Shown: piece by piece, positions 7,001-15,525 of the stretch
Position numbering within the stretch: position 1 is the stretch's first letter
Layout of the letters: the number at the start of each line of letters is the position of its first letter
Origin: CAYZJV01 sp964473245
Lineage (GTDB): Bacteria; Spirochaetota; Spirochaetia; Sphaerochaetales; Sphaerochaetaceae
Length of the DNA: 28,784 nucleotides
NCBI GenBank assembly: GCA_964473245.1
Contig: CAYYOL010000029.1
Coordinates: 1-28,784 of the forward strand
Reading direction: 5' to 3'
Position numbers and translations under genes: made by a program
The notes under the pieces: model-generated
The model's database searches: none
Told to the model about the DNA's origin: nothing
What the model saw: only the letters and a program-made list of their open reading frames with translations

Positions 7001-10000
7001 CAGGAAGACAAGTATTCATAAGAAAAAAAGCGGCATTCGATTCAGCGAGCAACGCACTTGCAAAACGACTCGAAGAGAGACTCCATATACAGACCAGCTG
7101 TGTCGTCTATGCTTTGTACGAAGTGGAGGGGCTAGATGCCGACAGTCTCTTCTACTTTCAACAAGAGATTCTTGGCGATGTCGTAACCGATGAGATATCC
7201 AATGCAATCGAAACCGAAGGCCGTTCCGTGCTTGCCTATACCCTTCTGGCAGGACATTTCGACCAGAGAGCCTACTACGCTCAACAGGCGGGAGCACTGG
7301 TACTCGACCATGATGCTCACTTCTCGGTGAGATCTAGCACGGTGGTAGTGTTCGATTCGGTGCTTGCACCGGAGCAGCTGCAAGCAGTCAGAGCGTTTCT
7401 CATCAATCGGGTAGAGAGCAGAGAACGTTCTATCGGGTATGAAGAACCTCCCACGCCGGTACAGAGGGAGATGGTGCATCTCAGTGGGTTCGAAACGATG
7501 CAGCGACACGAATTGACCCGACTTCGCGACGAGCTGAAACTCTCCATGGACATAGAGACGTTAACGTATATCCAGCAGTACTACCGAGAGCGTGGAACCG
7601 GTGCGACCGAGACTGAACTGTATGTATTCGATACCTACTGGTCAGATCATTGCCGGCATACGACATTCCTGACCCGTTTAGGCAGCATCTCCTTTCATGG
7701 AGCACATCGGGAGGCAATGGAAGCTAGCTATCGTCGGTATCTCAGTCAGCGGGAGGAGCTAGGTCGAGAGGGACATGTCACCCTCATGGATCTTGCCACC
7801 CACTCACAGCGCTATCTCCGCGCAAAGGGATCGTTGAAGCATGTGGAGCAGTCGAAAGAGATCAATGCCTGCAGTATCCATGTCTCCGATATCCATGACG
7901 ATTATCTACTCATGTTCAAAAATGAGACGCACAACCATCCGACGGAGATAGAACCGTTCGGTGGAGCTCAAACCTGTCTTGGCGGTGCAATCCGGGATCC
8001 GTTGAGCGGAAGAAGCTTTGTCTATCAGGGAGTGAGGATCAGCGGGGCGGCTGACCCTACCACCGATATCGGGACCACGCTGGAAAACAAGCTATCTCAA
8101 TCGACGATTGTGCAGGAGTCGGCTCGTGGATTCTCATCGTATGGAAACCAGATCGGTATGGCCACGACCTATGTACGGGAAATCTACCACCCCTCCTATG
8201 TAGCCAAGCACCTGGAACTGGGTGCTGTGGTAGGCATGACCAGAACCGCCGAGGTGGTGAGAAAGGACCCTCTTCCGAAGGACATCGTCGTACTGCTCGG
8301 AGGGAAAACCGGTAAGGACGGCATTGGCGGAGCTAGTGGCTCATCACTTTCTCATACGAGCGAATCATTGGACACCTCGTATGCGCAGATCCAGAAGGGC
8401 AATCCTCTGGAGGAGCGGAGGTTGCAGCGTCTGTTTCGCATACCTGAAGTCAAACGGGTGATCAAACGGGCTAACGATTTCGGTGCAGGTGGTGTGAGTG
8501 TGGCGATTGGAGAACTGGCCGAGGGTATCGCCATCGACCTCTCCGCCATCCCGCTCAAAGTGCAGAAGATGAACGCTACGGAGATAGCCATCTCCGAGAG
8601 CCAAGAGCGGATGGCTGTACTGATCGCTCCTCAGGATCTTCAGCTTCTGCAGACCTTCGCAGCACAGGAGAATGTCGAGGCCACTCGAGTCGCCGAGGTG
8701 TTGGACGAACCTCGACTGATCATGCACCACCACGGGAAAATCGTTGTCGATATCGATCGAGCCTTCTTGAACACCAACGGACCGCTCCCTACACAGGATG
8801 TCGTGATCTCCGACTACCGTGCCCCTAACTACGATACAGAACAGTATCGCACGTTGAATGAGTACTCACAGAAAGGGTTGGCAGAGATCTTCGACTCCTC
8901 AGTCGGCAACTCCACACTATTCTCCCCCTACGGTGGCGTATATCAGTCGACTGAAGAGCTGAGTTCGGTTCACCGATTTCCATTCCACTCCGATTCGGAC
9001 AAAGCCTCTGTGGTGAGTTTCGGGTTCGACCCCACCTTTGCCGAAGTATCCCCCTACTGCATGGGCATGTGTTCGGTACTCTCCTCGGTCGCAAAACAGA
9101 GAGCTGTCGGAGCGCGATTAGCGGAGACGCACCTCAGTTTCCAAGAGTATTTCCCGAAACCGGGAACGGATCCCGAACGGTGGGGGTTGGTCTGGCAGGC
9201 ACTACTCGGAGCCTTCGCAGTATCCGACGCACTCAACCTCGCACCCATAGGGGGAAAGGATTCTATGTCCGGGTCCTACGAAGAGTTGGATGTCGTTCCA
9301 ACCCTGATAAGCTTTGCATTCGGTCCGGTCGATATCGACAGACTCAGACCACGATCGTTCCAGGGGCCCGATGAGTACATCTTTGTCCTCAAGCAAAAAA
9401 TCAATGGAGGAATTCCTGACATAGAATCGTTTAAACGAAATTGTGAGATTATCGACCGCTATCGTAACGAGATAACCGCCATCTCCACACTGGATCAAGG
9501 CCTCTTGCACACACTGGAGTGCATGAGCGTTGGAAATGAGATCGGCTACAGCTGTTCAAAGATCGACGATGAGAAAAATCCCGGCGGGTTCGTATTTACG
9601 ACAAAACGGATCGTGGGAGACCTTGAACCGATCGGAAAGACCATATCCTCCTTCGATCCCTCGTTCAGAGACCGGCATATGCAAGGACTCTCAGCCATCC
9701 ATCCCATGGTGGAATCCCCCGTTCACGATACACCGGTGCCCGATAGACAATGGCCAAAACGGTACTATCACACTACCGTCGATCGACCGAAGGTCCTGAT
9801 CCTCACCTTCAGCGGCACAAACTCAGAACTCGATATGGAGATGAACTTTCGTCAAGCGGGGGGAAGTACACGGGTATTCGTACTGAATGACACAGCCCAT
9901 GAAGCATTCGAGGAGAGTGTCGGACGTTTTCTGGCTGAGTTGGAGACTACGCACATCTTGGTCATCCCCGGTGGTTTCAGCTACTCGGATGAGCCAGACG

Positions 10001-10590
10001 GTAGCGGCAAGCTCATTGCAACGTTTTTGAAACGAATCGATGTCCGAACTGCAATCGATCGTTTCCTCCAGGACGATCGGCTCATACTCGGTATCTGCAA
10101 CGGATTTCAGGGTCTCGTGAAATCGGGACTCCTCCCCTACGGGACGGTGCAGGAGCGAAAAGAGGGTGATGTGACACTCTTTTTCAACGATGCACAGAAG
10201 CATGTGGCGAAGCTGGTGAAGACTCGCATCCACTCGAATCGTTCTCCCTGGCTTCAGGAGCTCGATAGGAGCACAACATACACCCTTCCAGTATCGCACT
10301 CCGAAGGCAAGTTCGTTGCCGACCCGACCCACATCGCGCAGCTCATAGCACAGGATCAGATTGCGACAACCTATGTGGACAATCCGAACGGATCGGTTCT
10401 CCAGATAGAAGGCATCGTCTCTCCAGATGGAAACATACTGGGAAAAATGGCTCATAACGAACGAAGCAGCGATAAGCTGTTTCTCAATGTACCGGGAACT
10501 AGGAGACAGGACATCTTTATGAGCGGTATCGAGTATTTCAGAAGAGGAGGAATCGAACCGAATGAAACAGATATACGAAGGCAAGGCTAA
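6997..10590 (+). CDS. purL: Phosphoribosylformylglycinamidine synthase, single-chain
   Basis: PurL converts FGAR, glutamine and ATP to FGAM. All parts sit in one 1,197-residue chain: an N-terminal PurS-like region, two AIRS-like halves with the ATP/Mg motif HNHPTEIEPFGGAQTCLGG (about 311-330), and a C-terminal glutaminase. The glutaminase triad is Cys1034 (GICNGFQ) with His1153 and Glu1155 (AHNER), equivalent to Cys1135, His1260 and Glu1262 of E. coli. The chain is about 100 residues shorter than the 1,295-residue E. coli enzyme and looks closer to the single-chain form of clostridia. No separate purS or purQ is needed, and none is seen. Its last 29 bases are also the start of purC in another frame. 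Confidence 0.97.
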   Translation: MTGRQVFIRKKAAFDSASNALAKRLEERLHIQTSCVVYALYEVEGLDADSLFYFQQEILGDVVTDEISNAIETEGRSVLAYTLLAGHFDQRAYYAQQAGALVLDHDAHFSVRSSTVVVFDSVLAPEQLQAVRAFLINRVESRERSIGYEEPPTPVQREMVHLSGFETMQRHELTRLRDELKLSMDIETLTYIQQYYRERGTGATETELYVFDTYWSDHCRHTTFLTRLGSISFHGAHREAMEASYRRYLSQREELGREGHVTLMDLATHSQRYLRAKGSLKHVEQSKEINACSIHVSDIHDDYLLMFKNETHNHPTEIEPFGGAQTCLGGAIRDPLSGRSFVYQGVRISGAADPTTDIGTTLENKLSQSTIVQESARGFSSYGNQIGMATTYVREIYHPSYVAKHLELGAVVGMTRTAEVVRKDPLPKDIVVLLGGKTGKDGIGGASGSSLSHTSESLDTSYAQIQKGNPLEERRLQRLFRIPEVKRVIKRANDFGAGGVSVAIGELAEGIAIDLSAIPLKVQKMNATEIAISESQERMAVLIAPQDLQLLQTFAAQENVEATRVAEVLDEPRLIMHHHGKIVVDIDRAFLNTNGPLPTQDVVISDYRAPNYDTEQYRTLNEYSQKGLAEIFDSSVGNSTLFSPYGGVYQSTEELSSVHRFPFHSDSDKASVVSFGFDPTFAEVSPYCMGMCSVLSSVAKQRAVGARLAETHLSFQEYFPKPGTDPERWGLVWQALLGAFAVSDALNLAPIGGKDSMSGSYEELDVVPTLISFAFGPVDIDRLRPRSFQGPDEYIFVLKQKINGGIPDIESFKRNCEIIDRYRNEITAISTLDQGLLHTLECMSVGNEIGYSCSKIDDEKNPGGFVFTTKRIVGDLEPIGKTISSFDPSFRDRHMQGLSAIHPMVESPVHDTPVPDRQWPKRYYHTTVDRPKVLILTFSGTNSELDMEMNFRQAGGSTRVFVLNDTAHEAFEESVGRFLAELETTHILVIPGGFSYSDEPDGSGKLIATFLKRIDVRTAIDRFLQDDRLILGICNGFQGLVKSGLLPYGTVQERKEGDVTLFFNDAQKHVAKLVKTRIHSNRSPWLQELDRSTTYTLPVSHSEGKFVADPTHIAQLIAQDQIATTYVDNPNGSVLQIEGIVSPDGNILGKMAHNERSSDKLFLNVPGTRRQDIFMSGIEYFRRGGIEPNETDIRRQG

Positions 10591-11260
10591 GATAGTGTAT
10601 GAGGGGAACCCTGGGGAGGTGCTACTGTACTACAAAGACGATACCACCGCTGGCAATGGCGCAAAACGGGAATCCCTTCCAGGCAAGGGGATCTTGAACA
10701 ATCAGATATCAACGATTCTGTTCGACTACCTTGCAAGTCATGGAGTACGTACCCATCTTATTGAACAAGTGGATGAGAGAACATGCCGGTGTACCCGGAC
10801 ACAAGTCATCCCCTTAGAGGTGATCGTGAGAAATGTTGCCGCAGGCTCCATCGTACGACGTCTCGGATTCGAACGAGGAGCCTCATTCAGTACACCCATC
10901 GTGGAATTCAGCTACAAGAACGATGCACTGGGAGATCCCCTTTTGAACGATGATCATATCCAGGCACTCCATGCAGCATCGACGAGTGAACTGGCTCATA
11001 TCCGCTCCGAGGCGCTGTGTATCAACTCGCTGCTGATCGAACGGTTCGCCCGTATCGGTCTTACGCTCGTCGACTTCAAACTAGAGTTCGGCAGGACTCA
11101 TGATAAGCAGATTCTACTCGTAGACGAGATCAGCGGTGACAACTGCAGACTCTGGGACGCACACCTCACCAGTTTCGACAAAGATCTCTTCAGAGAGGAT
11201 TCTGGGGATCTGATTGCCAGTTACACGACACTCTACGAGTTGCTGAAAGGGAGTATGTGA
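10562..11260 (+). CDS. purC: SAICAR synthetase
   Basis: PurC joins aspartate to CAIR with ATP, giving SAICAR. The 232 residues show the family landmarks in order: YEGKAKIVYE at the N terminus (ATP site), KDDTTAGNGAKRE, the substrate segment PLEVIVRNVAAGSIVRRLG, VDFKLEFGR, and LLVDEISGDNCRLWD. In the last of these, G replaces the more usual P of 'DEISPD'. The ATG at 10562 lies inside the 3' end of purL, preceded by GAGGAGG in purL coding sequence, so translation is probably coupled. The stop is one base before the purF ATG. SAICAR cleavage needs PurB, which is not in this window. Confidence 0.96.
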   Translation: MKQIYEGKAKIVYEGNPGEVLLYYKDDTTAGNGAKRESLPGKGILNNQISTILFDYLASHGVRTHLIEQVDERTCRCTRTQVIPLEVIVRNVAAGSIVRRLGFERGASFSTPIVEFSYKNDALGDPLLNDDHIQALHAASTSELAHIRSEALCINSLLIERFARIGLTLVDFKLEFGRTHDKQILLVDEISGDNCRLWDAHLTSFDKDLFREDSGDLIASYTTLYELLKGSM

Positions 11261-11261
11261 C

Positions 11262-12650
11262 ATGAAGCAGACAGGTATGCGAGAGGAGTGCGGTGTATTC
11301 GGGGTATGCAACCATGCAGATGCCGCGAACATGGCATTCTACGGACTCCACGCATTGCAGCATCGTGGTCAGGAAGCCTGCGGGATCATGGCAGGCGAAC
11401 AGGGTTCGTACGACATTCACAAGGGATCAGGTCTGGTCCACCAGGTGTTCACCGACGACATTCTCCAGAAACTGAAGGGCTCGACAGCGATCGGCCATGT
11501 CCGGTATTCGGTTACCGGCGGCACGCATTCGCACAATATTCAGCCCTTCTTCTTCAACTATCAGAACAAGACCTTCGGACTCTGTCACAACGGCAACATA
11601 GTAAACTACAGGGAGCTGAAAGCCGAGCTTGAGGAGAAGGGATCGATCTTCCACTCTGTTTCCGATTCCGAGCTCATTGCACACATGATGAACAGAGAGG
11701 TGTATCACAGCCCGTTCGGAGCGCTGAAGAAGGCTTTACCAAGACTGATCGGAGCCTTCGCCTTTATCATACTGGTAAACGATGAACTCTACGCGGTTCG
11801 CGACAAGAATGGGCTGAGACCCCTCTCCATCGGAAAACTCGGCGATGCGTACGTTGTTGCATCTGAGACCTCTGCTCTCGACGCCGTTGGAGCAACATTC
11901 GTACAAGATGTCAGCCCTGGTGAGATCGTACGGATCCATGCAGGAGGCCTTGAGTCCCAATACTACACCACGGATATCACCGAGGCATTGTGCACGATGG
12001 AGTACATCTACTTCGCCCGCCCGGACAGCGATATCAGCGGTATCAATGCACATGAGTTCAGAAAGCTAAGCGGGAAACGGTTGGCAGACGAACACCCCGC
12101 ACAAGCGGATATCGTGATCGGTATTCCCGACTCCTCGATCAGTGCGGCAATCGGATATGCAGAAGCTTCGGGAATTCCCTACGAGGTCGGCCTGATCAAG
12201 AACAAGTACATCGGCAGAACCTTCATCGAACCTTCGAAACATCTGCGTGACCGAGCCGTGCTCTTGAAACTTGCTGCTATCCGGAGAGTCGTGCAAGACA
12301 GAAAGATCGTGCTCATAGATGATTCGATTGTTCGGGGAACGACGCTCAAGCATATCACACACCTGCTCAGAGAGGCTGGAGCTGCAGAGATCCATGTCCG
12401 TATCGCATCGCCACAGATTACCCACCCCTGTTTCTACGGCGTCGATATCACCAAATACGCTGAACTGGTCATGGCGCATACATCCAAAGATGACCTGCGA
12501 GATTTCTATCGGGTCGAGTCGCTCGAGTTCATGAGTCTACCATCACTTCGCTCGTGCTCTCCTGACCGACACCTATGTACCGGGTGCTTCACTGGCACCT
12601 ATATAACTGAGACGTTCTCCCACCTGGAAAACGCCTCACTGGAGGGTTGA
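11262..12650 (+). CDS. purF: Amidophosphoribosyltransferase (glutamine PRPP amidotransferase)
   Basis: PurF makes 5-phosphoribosylamine from PRPP and glutamine, the committed step of the pathway. The 462-residue protein has an N-terminal nucleophile glutaminase domain: Cys10 follows a nine-residue propeptide that must be cleaved to expose it. The C-terminal phosphoribosyltransferase half carries the PRPP loop VLIDDSIVRGTT. Four cysteines, Cys244, Cys390, Cys439 and Cys442 (CTGC), align with the 4Fe-4S ligands of the Bacillus subtilis enzyme, so this is the iron-sulfur, processed type rather than the E. coli type. GGGAG precedes the ATG. Purine nucleotides are the usual feedback inhibitors of this family. 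Confidence 0.97.
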   Translation: MKQTGMREECGVFGVCNHADAANMAFYGLHALQHRGQEACGIMAGEQGSYDIHKGSGLVHQVFTDDILQKLKGSTAIGHVRYSVTGGTHSHNIQPFFFNYQNKTFGLCHNGNIVNYRELKAELEEKGSIFHSVSDSELIAHMMNREVYHSPFGALKKALPRLIGAFAFIILVNDELYAVRDKNGLRPLSIGKLGDAYVVASETSALDAVGATFVQDVSPGEIVRIHAGGLESQYYTTDITEALCTMEYIYFARPDSDISGINAHEFRKLSGKRLADEHPAQADIVIGIPDSSISAAIGYAEASGIPYEVGLIKNKYIGRTFIEPSKHLRDRAVLLKLAAIRRVVQDRKIVLIDDSIVRGTTLKHITHLLREAGAAEIHVRIASPQITHPCFYGVDITKYAELVMAHTSKDDLRDFYRVESLEFMSLPSLRSCSPDRHLCTGCFTGTYITETFSHLENASLEG

Positions 12651-12656
12651 GAGACC

Positions 12657-13679
12657 ATGTCGAAAGTTTATACGGAAGCAGGGGTGAGCCTCGAACGAGG
12701 CTACGAGAGTATTGAGCGGATACGAGGGCACATCGCTTCGACCAAAAGTCTTGGTTTCAATGGAGATATCGGCGGCTTTGGTGGACTGTTCAATCTTTTC
12801 TCGTATCGCTACGAGGAGCCGATTCTGGTTTCAGGTACCGATGGTGTAGGAACCAAGCTCCTTCTGGCGATCGAGTATGATGCGATCGACACAATCGGGA
12901 TAGATCTTGTCGCCATGTGCGTGAACGATATCATCACCACTGGAGCCGACCCACTCTTCTTTCTCGACTATATCGCCGTGGGAAAGAACTCGCCTACCGA
13001 GATCGAGCGTATCGTTTCGGGCATTGCAGCAGGGTGCAGAGTGGGAAGACTCTCTCTTATCGGCGGTGAGACGGCGGAGATGCCGGAAATGTATCCTTCC
13101 GGACACTTCGATCTCGCAGGATTCGCTGTAGGAGCTGTCGAGCGACGGGCCTGCATAACAGGTGAGGCGGTCTCCGCAGACGATGTGATCATCGGGATCC
13201 CCTCATCGGGAATTCACTCGAATGGATATTCGCTTGTGAGAAAGATACTAAGAGAGAGCAAACTGGATGTGATGCAGACGTTCAACGAGGGCACATTGCT
13301 CGATGCTCTGCTTGAACCGACGAGAATCTATGTCGATGTCATCGATGCCGTGAAACGCGATTTCACGATAGAGGCGATGGCACATATCACAGGTGGTGGG
13401 TTCACGGAGAATCTTCCTCGGATGATCTCCAATCCATCACTCGGGATCGAACTCGACATGCGAGGCCGAGAGATTCCTCGGATATTCGAAATCCTCATGC
13501 AAGCTGGTGGCCTGGATATCGATGAAATGAGTGGCATTTTCAACATGGGGATCGGATTTGTGGTGGTTGTAGACCGAGATTCGAGTGAAGAGGTGGTCCA
13601 TCGCATTCGCGATTTCTATCCAGAGGCCTCCATACTGGGAACGGTTTCCAGCGAAAAAGGGGTACGTATACGATGGTGA
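12657..13679 (+). CDS. purM: Phosphoribosylformylglycinamidine cyclo-ligase (AIR synthetase)
   Basis: PurM closes the imidazole ring, turning FGAM and ATP into AIR. The 340-residue length is standard for the homodimeric enzyme. Visible motifs are the glycine-rich FNGDIGGFGGLF, the ATP segment LVSGTDGVGTKL (residues 58-69), IDLVAMCVNDI, GGETAEMPEMY, and the C-terminal-domain segment HITGGGFTENLPR. GGAGGG lies 10 bases before the ATG, and 6 bases separate it from the purF stop. Its last seven bases overlap the start of purN. Confidence 0.97.
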   Translation: MSKVYTEAGVSLERGYESIERIRGHIASTKSLGFNGDIGGFGGLFNLFSYRYEEPILVSGTDGVGTKLLLAIEYDAIDTIGIDLVAMCVNDIITTGADPLFFLDYIAVGKNSPTEIERIVSGIAAGCRVGRLSLIGGETAEMPEMYPSGHFDLAGFAVGAVERRACITGEAVSADDVIIGIPSSGIHSNGYSLVRKILRESKLDVMQTFNEGTLLDALLEPTRIYVDVIDAVKRDFTIEAMAHITGGGFTENLPRMISNPSLGIELDMRGREIPRIFEILMQAGGLDIDEMSGIFNMGIGFVVVVDRDSSEEVVHRIRDFYPEASILGTVSSEKGVRIRW

Positions 13680-14236
13680 AGTGTGCAGTATTCGCATCTG
13701 GCAGGGGGACGAACTTCGAGAATCTTGTCACCAGTGAGATTCCCAATCTTGATATCGTACTCCTTGTGACCGACCAGATCTGCCGAGCATTGGAGATAGC
13801 ATCACGCAACCGAATCGAAGCGAAATCCTTCATCCGTCAAGATTATCTTTCACGAAGAGCGATGGAGGAACACATAGCTGCCCTACTCGATGAACGCGGC
13901 ATCCAACTCATTGTCCTTGCTGGATACATGCGCCTTCTCAGCCCCTGGTTCGTGCATCGGTATCACGAGCGTATTATCAATATTCACCCCTCGCTCCTAC
14001 CGCACTACAAGGGGAAACATGCCATCGAACAGGCGTACTCCGACGGAAAGGACATCTATGGCGTAAGTATCCACTATGTGAACGAGGGGATGGATGAGGG
14101 GGAGATCATCGCACAGTCAAGGATTCACTACGATGGTACCGACCTGGCTGAACTGGAGCAGTTGGTACATGAGACAGAGTACCGGCTCTACCCACAGGTC
14201 ATACGGGAGATCTGTTCCCAGAGGAGGTTTACATGA
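13673..14236 (+). CDS. purN: Phosphoribosylglycinamide formyltransferase (10-formyl-THF dependent)
   Basis: PurN formylates GAR from 10-formyl-tetrahydrofolate. The 187 residues begin with the phosphate-binding strand and loop CAVFASGRGTNFENL. The catalytic residues are Asn103 and His105 in INIHPSLLPHYKG and Asp141 in GMDEGEII, equivalent to Asn106, His108 and Asp144 of E. coli. No purT is seen, so formylation in this operon depends on folate. The start overlaps the end of purM by seven bases and the stop shares ATGA with purD, so the last three genes appear translationally coupled. Confidence 0.96.
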   Translation: MVKCAVFASGRGTNFENLVTSEIPNLDIVLLVTDQICRALEIASRNRIEAKSFIRQDYLSRRAMEEHIAALLDERGIQLIVLAGYMRLLSPWFVHRYHERIINIHPSLLPHYKGKHAIEQAYSDGKDIYGVSIHYVNEGMDEGEIIAQSRIHYDGTDLAELEQLVHETEYRLYPQVIREICSQRRFT

Positions 14237-15453
14237 AGGTGGCAGTCATTGGCACAGGAGGAAGGGAACATGCCTTGGCGGTGAAGAGCTTGAAATCACC
14301 CCATGTAGATGCCGTGCATGTGATACCGGGGAACACCGGGATGCTCATGACCAAGGGCGTCACCCTATGGACTGGGTGGAATGGTGATTTTGCATCGCTC
14401 AAGGGCTATCTGAGAGACCATGGTATCGATCTCGTCATCATAGGAAACGAGGCATACCTAGCAGCAGGAATCGTCGACTACTTCGTCGATAGCGAGATTA
14501 CCGTCTTCGGTCCTCTGCAGCATGCAGCGAGACTGGAGTATGATAAGGACTTCGCAAAACGGTTCATGCATGCCCACGACATTCCAACCGCTGCATTCAC
14601 CACGTGCACCACCTATGAGGAGGCAGTCTCCCATATGGAGACACTGACCGGAACGCTCGTGATCAAGCAGAACTGTCTGGCATTGGGAAAGGGCGTTCTC
14701 GTTACCGACGACAGGGTAGAGGCAGAGCAATTTCTTCGTGAGAGTTTCGAGGTGACCGACACGGTCGTATTCGAACGATTCCTTGAGGGAAGGGAGTTCA
14801 GTCTCCTCGCGTTCGTGAATCATGACTACTACAATCTCATGAGACCGGCACGAGACTACAAGCGAGCATACGATCATGACAAGGGGCTCAATACCGGCGG
14901 CATGGGTGCCTATACTCCAGTTGAATACATCTCCGATGCAGACCTACAGCACGTGGAGCAGACGATTGTGATTCCCACGGTGCAGGGTCTTCTAAAAGAG
15001 GGCATAGAGTTCACTGGGATCCTCTACTTCGGTCTCATGAAGACTGCCGATTCGATCGAAGTGATCGAATACAACACCCGATTCGGAGACCCGGAGGCGG
15101 AGGTGTTGTTAGAGTCGATGGATTCGGATCTCATAGAAGTAATTGCAGCAACCATGGGGAAGACGCCCTATCCTCTCCGCTGGAAACAGGGGATTACGCT
15201 TGGTGTCTGTATGGCGGCCACTGGATATCCGAAATCGTATAAGAAAGATCTTGCAGTGAACATACCTGAAAGTGTGCCCTGTTTCTCCATGGCACTGAGA
15301 AAAGAGGGAGCCGAGTTCATGAGCGATGGAGGCCGGGTTGCCTTTATCGTTGCCTCGGGAGAGACAATCGAAGAGGCACAAAGGAGATGCTACACTCATG
15401 TGGAAAGCGTGTCGTGCCCCGATCTATTCTGTCGTCGGGATATTGGTCTCTGA
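14233..15453 (+). CDS. purD: Phosphoribosylamine-glycine ligase (GAR synthetase)
   Basis: PurD couples glycine to phosphoribosylamine with ATP, taking the unstable PurF product. The 406-residue ATP-grasp protein shows the N-terminal GTGGREHAL (7-15), the ATP-binding run TLVIKQNCLALGKGV, LNTGGMGAYTP, and the metal-site block YNTRFGDPEAEVLL. It ends in the conserved 'RRDIG'. The lysine segment reads 'KQNCLALGKGV' rather than the more common 'KADGLAAGKGV', a conservative departure. It is the last gene of the operon: purH, usual between purN and purD in Bacillus-type operons, is absent here. Confidence 0.96.
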   Translation: MKVAVIGTGGREHALAVKSLKSPHVDAVHVIPGNTGMLMTKGVTLWTGWNGDFASLKGYLRDHGIDLVIIGNEAYLAAGIVDYFVDSEITVFGPLQHAARLEYDKDFAKRFMHAHDIPTAAFTTCTTYEEAVSHMETLTGTLVIKQNCLALGKGVLVTDDRVEAEQFLRESFEVTDTVVFERFLEGREFSLLAFVNHDYYNLMRPARDYKRAYDHDKGLNTGGMGAYTPVEYISDADLQHVEQTIVIPTVQGLLKEGIEFTGILYFGLMKTADSIEVIEYNTRFGDPEAEVLLESMDSDLIEVIAATMGKTPYPLRWKQGITLGVCMAATGYPKSYKKDLAVNIPESVPCFSMALRKEGAEFMSDGGRVAFIVASGETIEEAQRRCYTHVESVSCPDLFCRRDIGL

Positions 15454-15482
15454 TAGCCGCCGAATGGACCAAGCATATACCT

Positions 15483-15520
15483 GGCCGTATCATACGGGAC
15501 TGAAACCGTTAGATACGGCC
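15483..15520 (+). terminator. Inverted repeat between convergent purD and rhaB, possible terminator
   Basis: GGCCGTATC (15483-15491) and GATACGGCC (15512-15520) form a perfect 9-bp stem with a 20-base loop, between the stops of purD and the leftward kinase gene. Neither strand has a good T-tract after the stem, so it may stop transcription weakly or only protect mRNA ends. Confidence 0.4.
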
Positions 15521-15525
15521 TTATC

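Noticed and set aside
9823..10584. Antisense 253-codon open frame inside purL
   Set aside because: It covers the conserved glutaminase domain of PurL, has no recognisable motif or ribosome site, and looks like a shadow frame.
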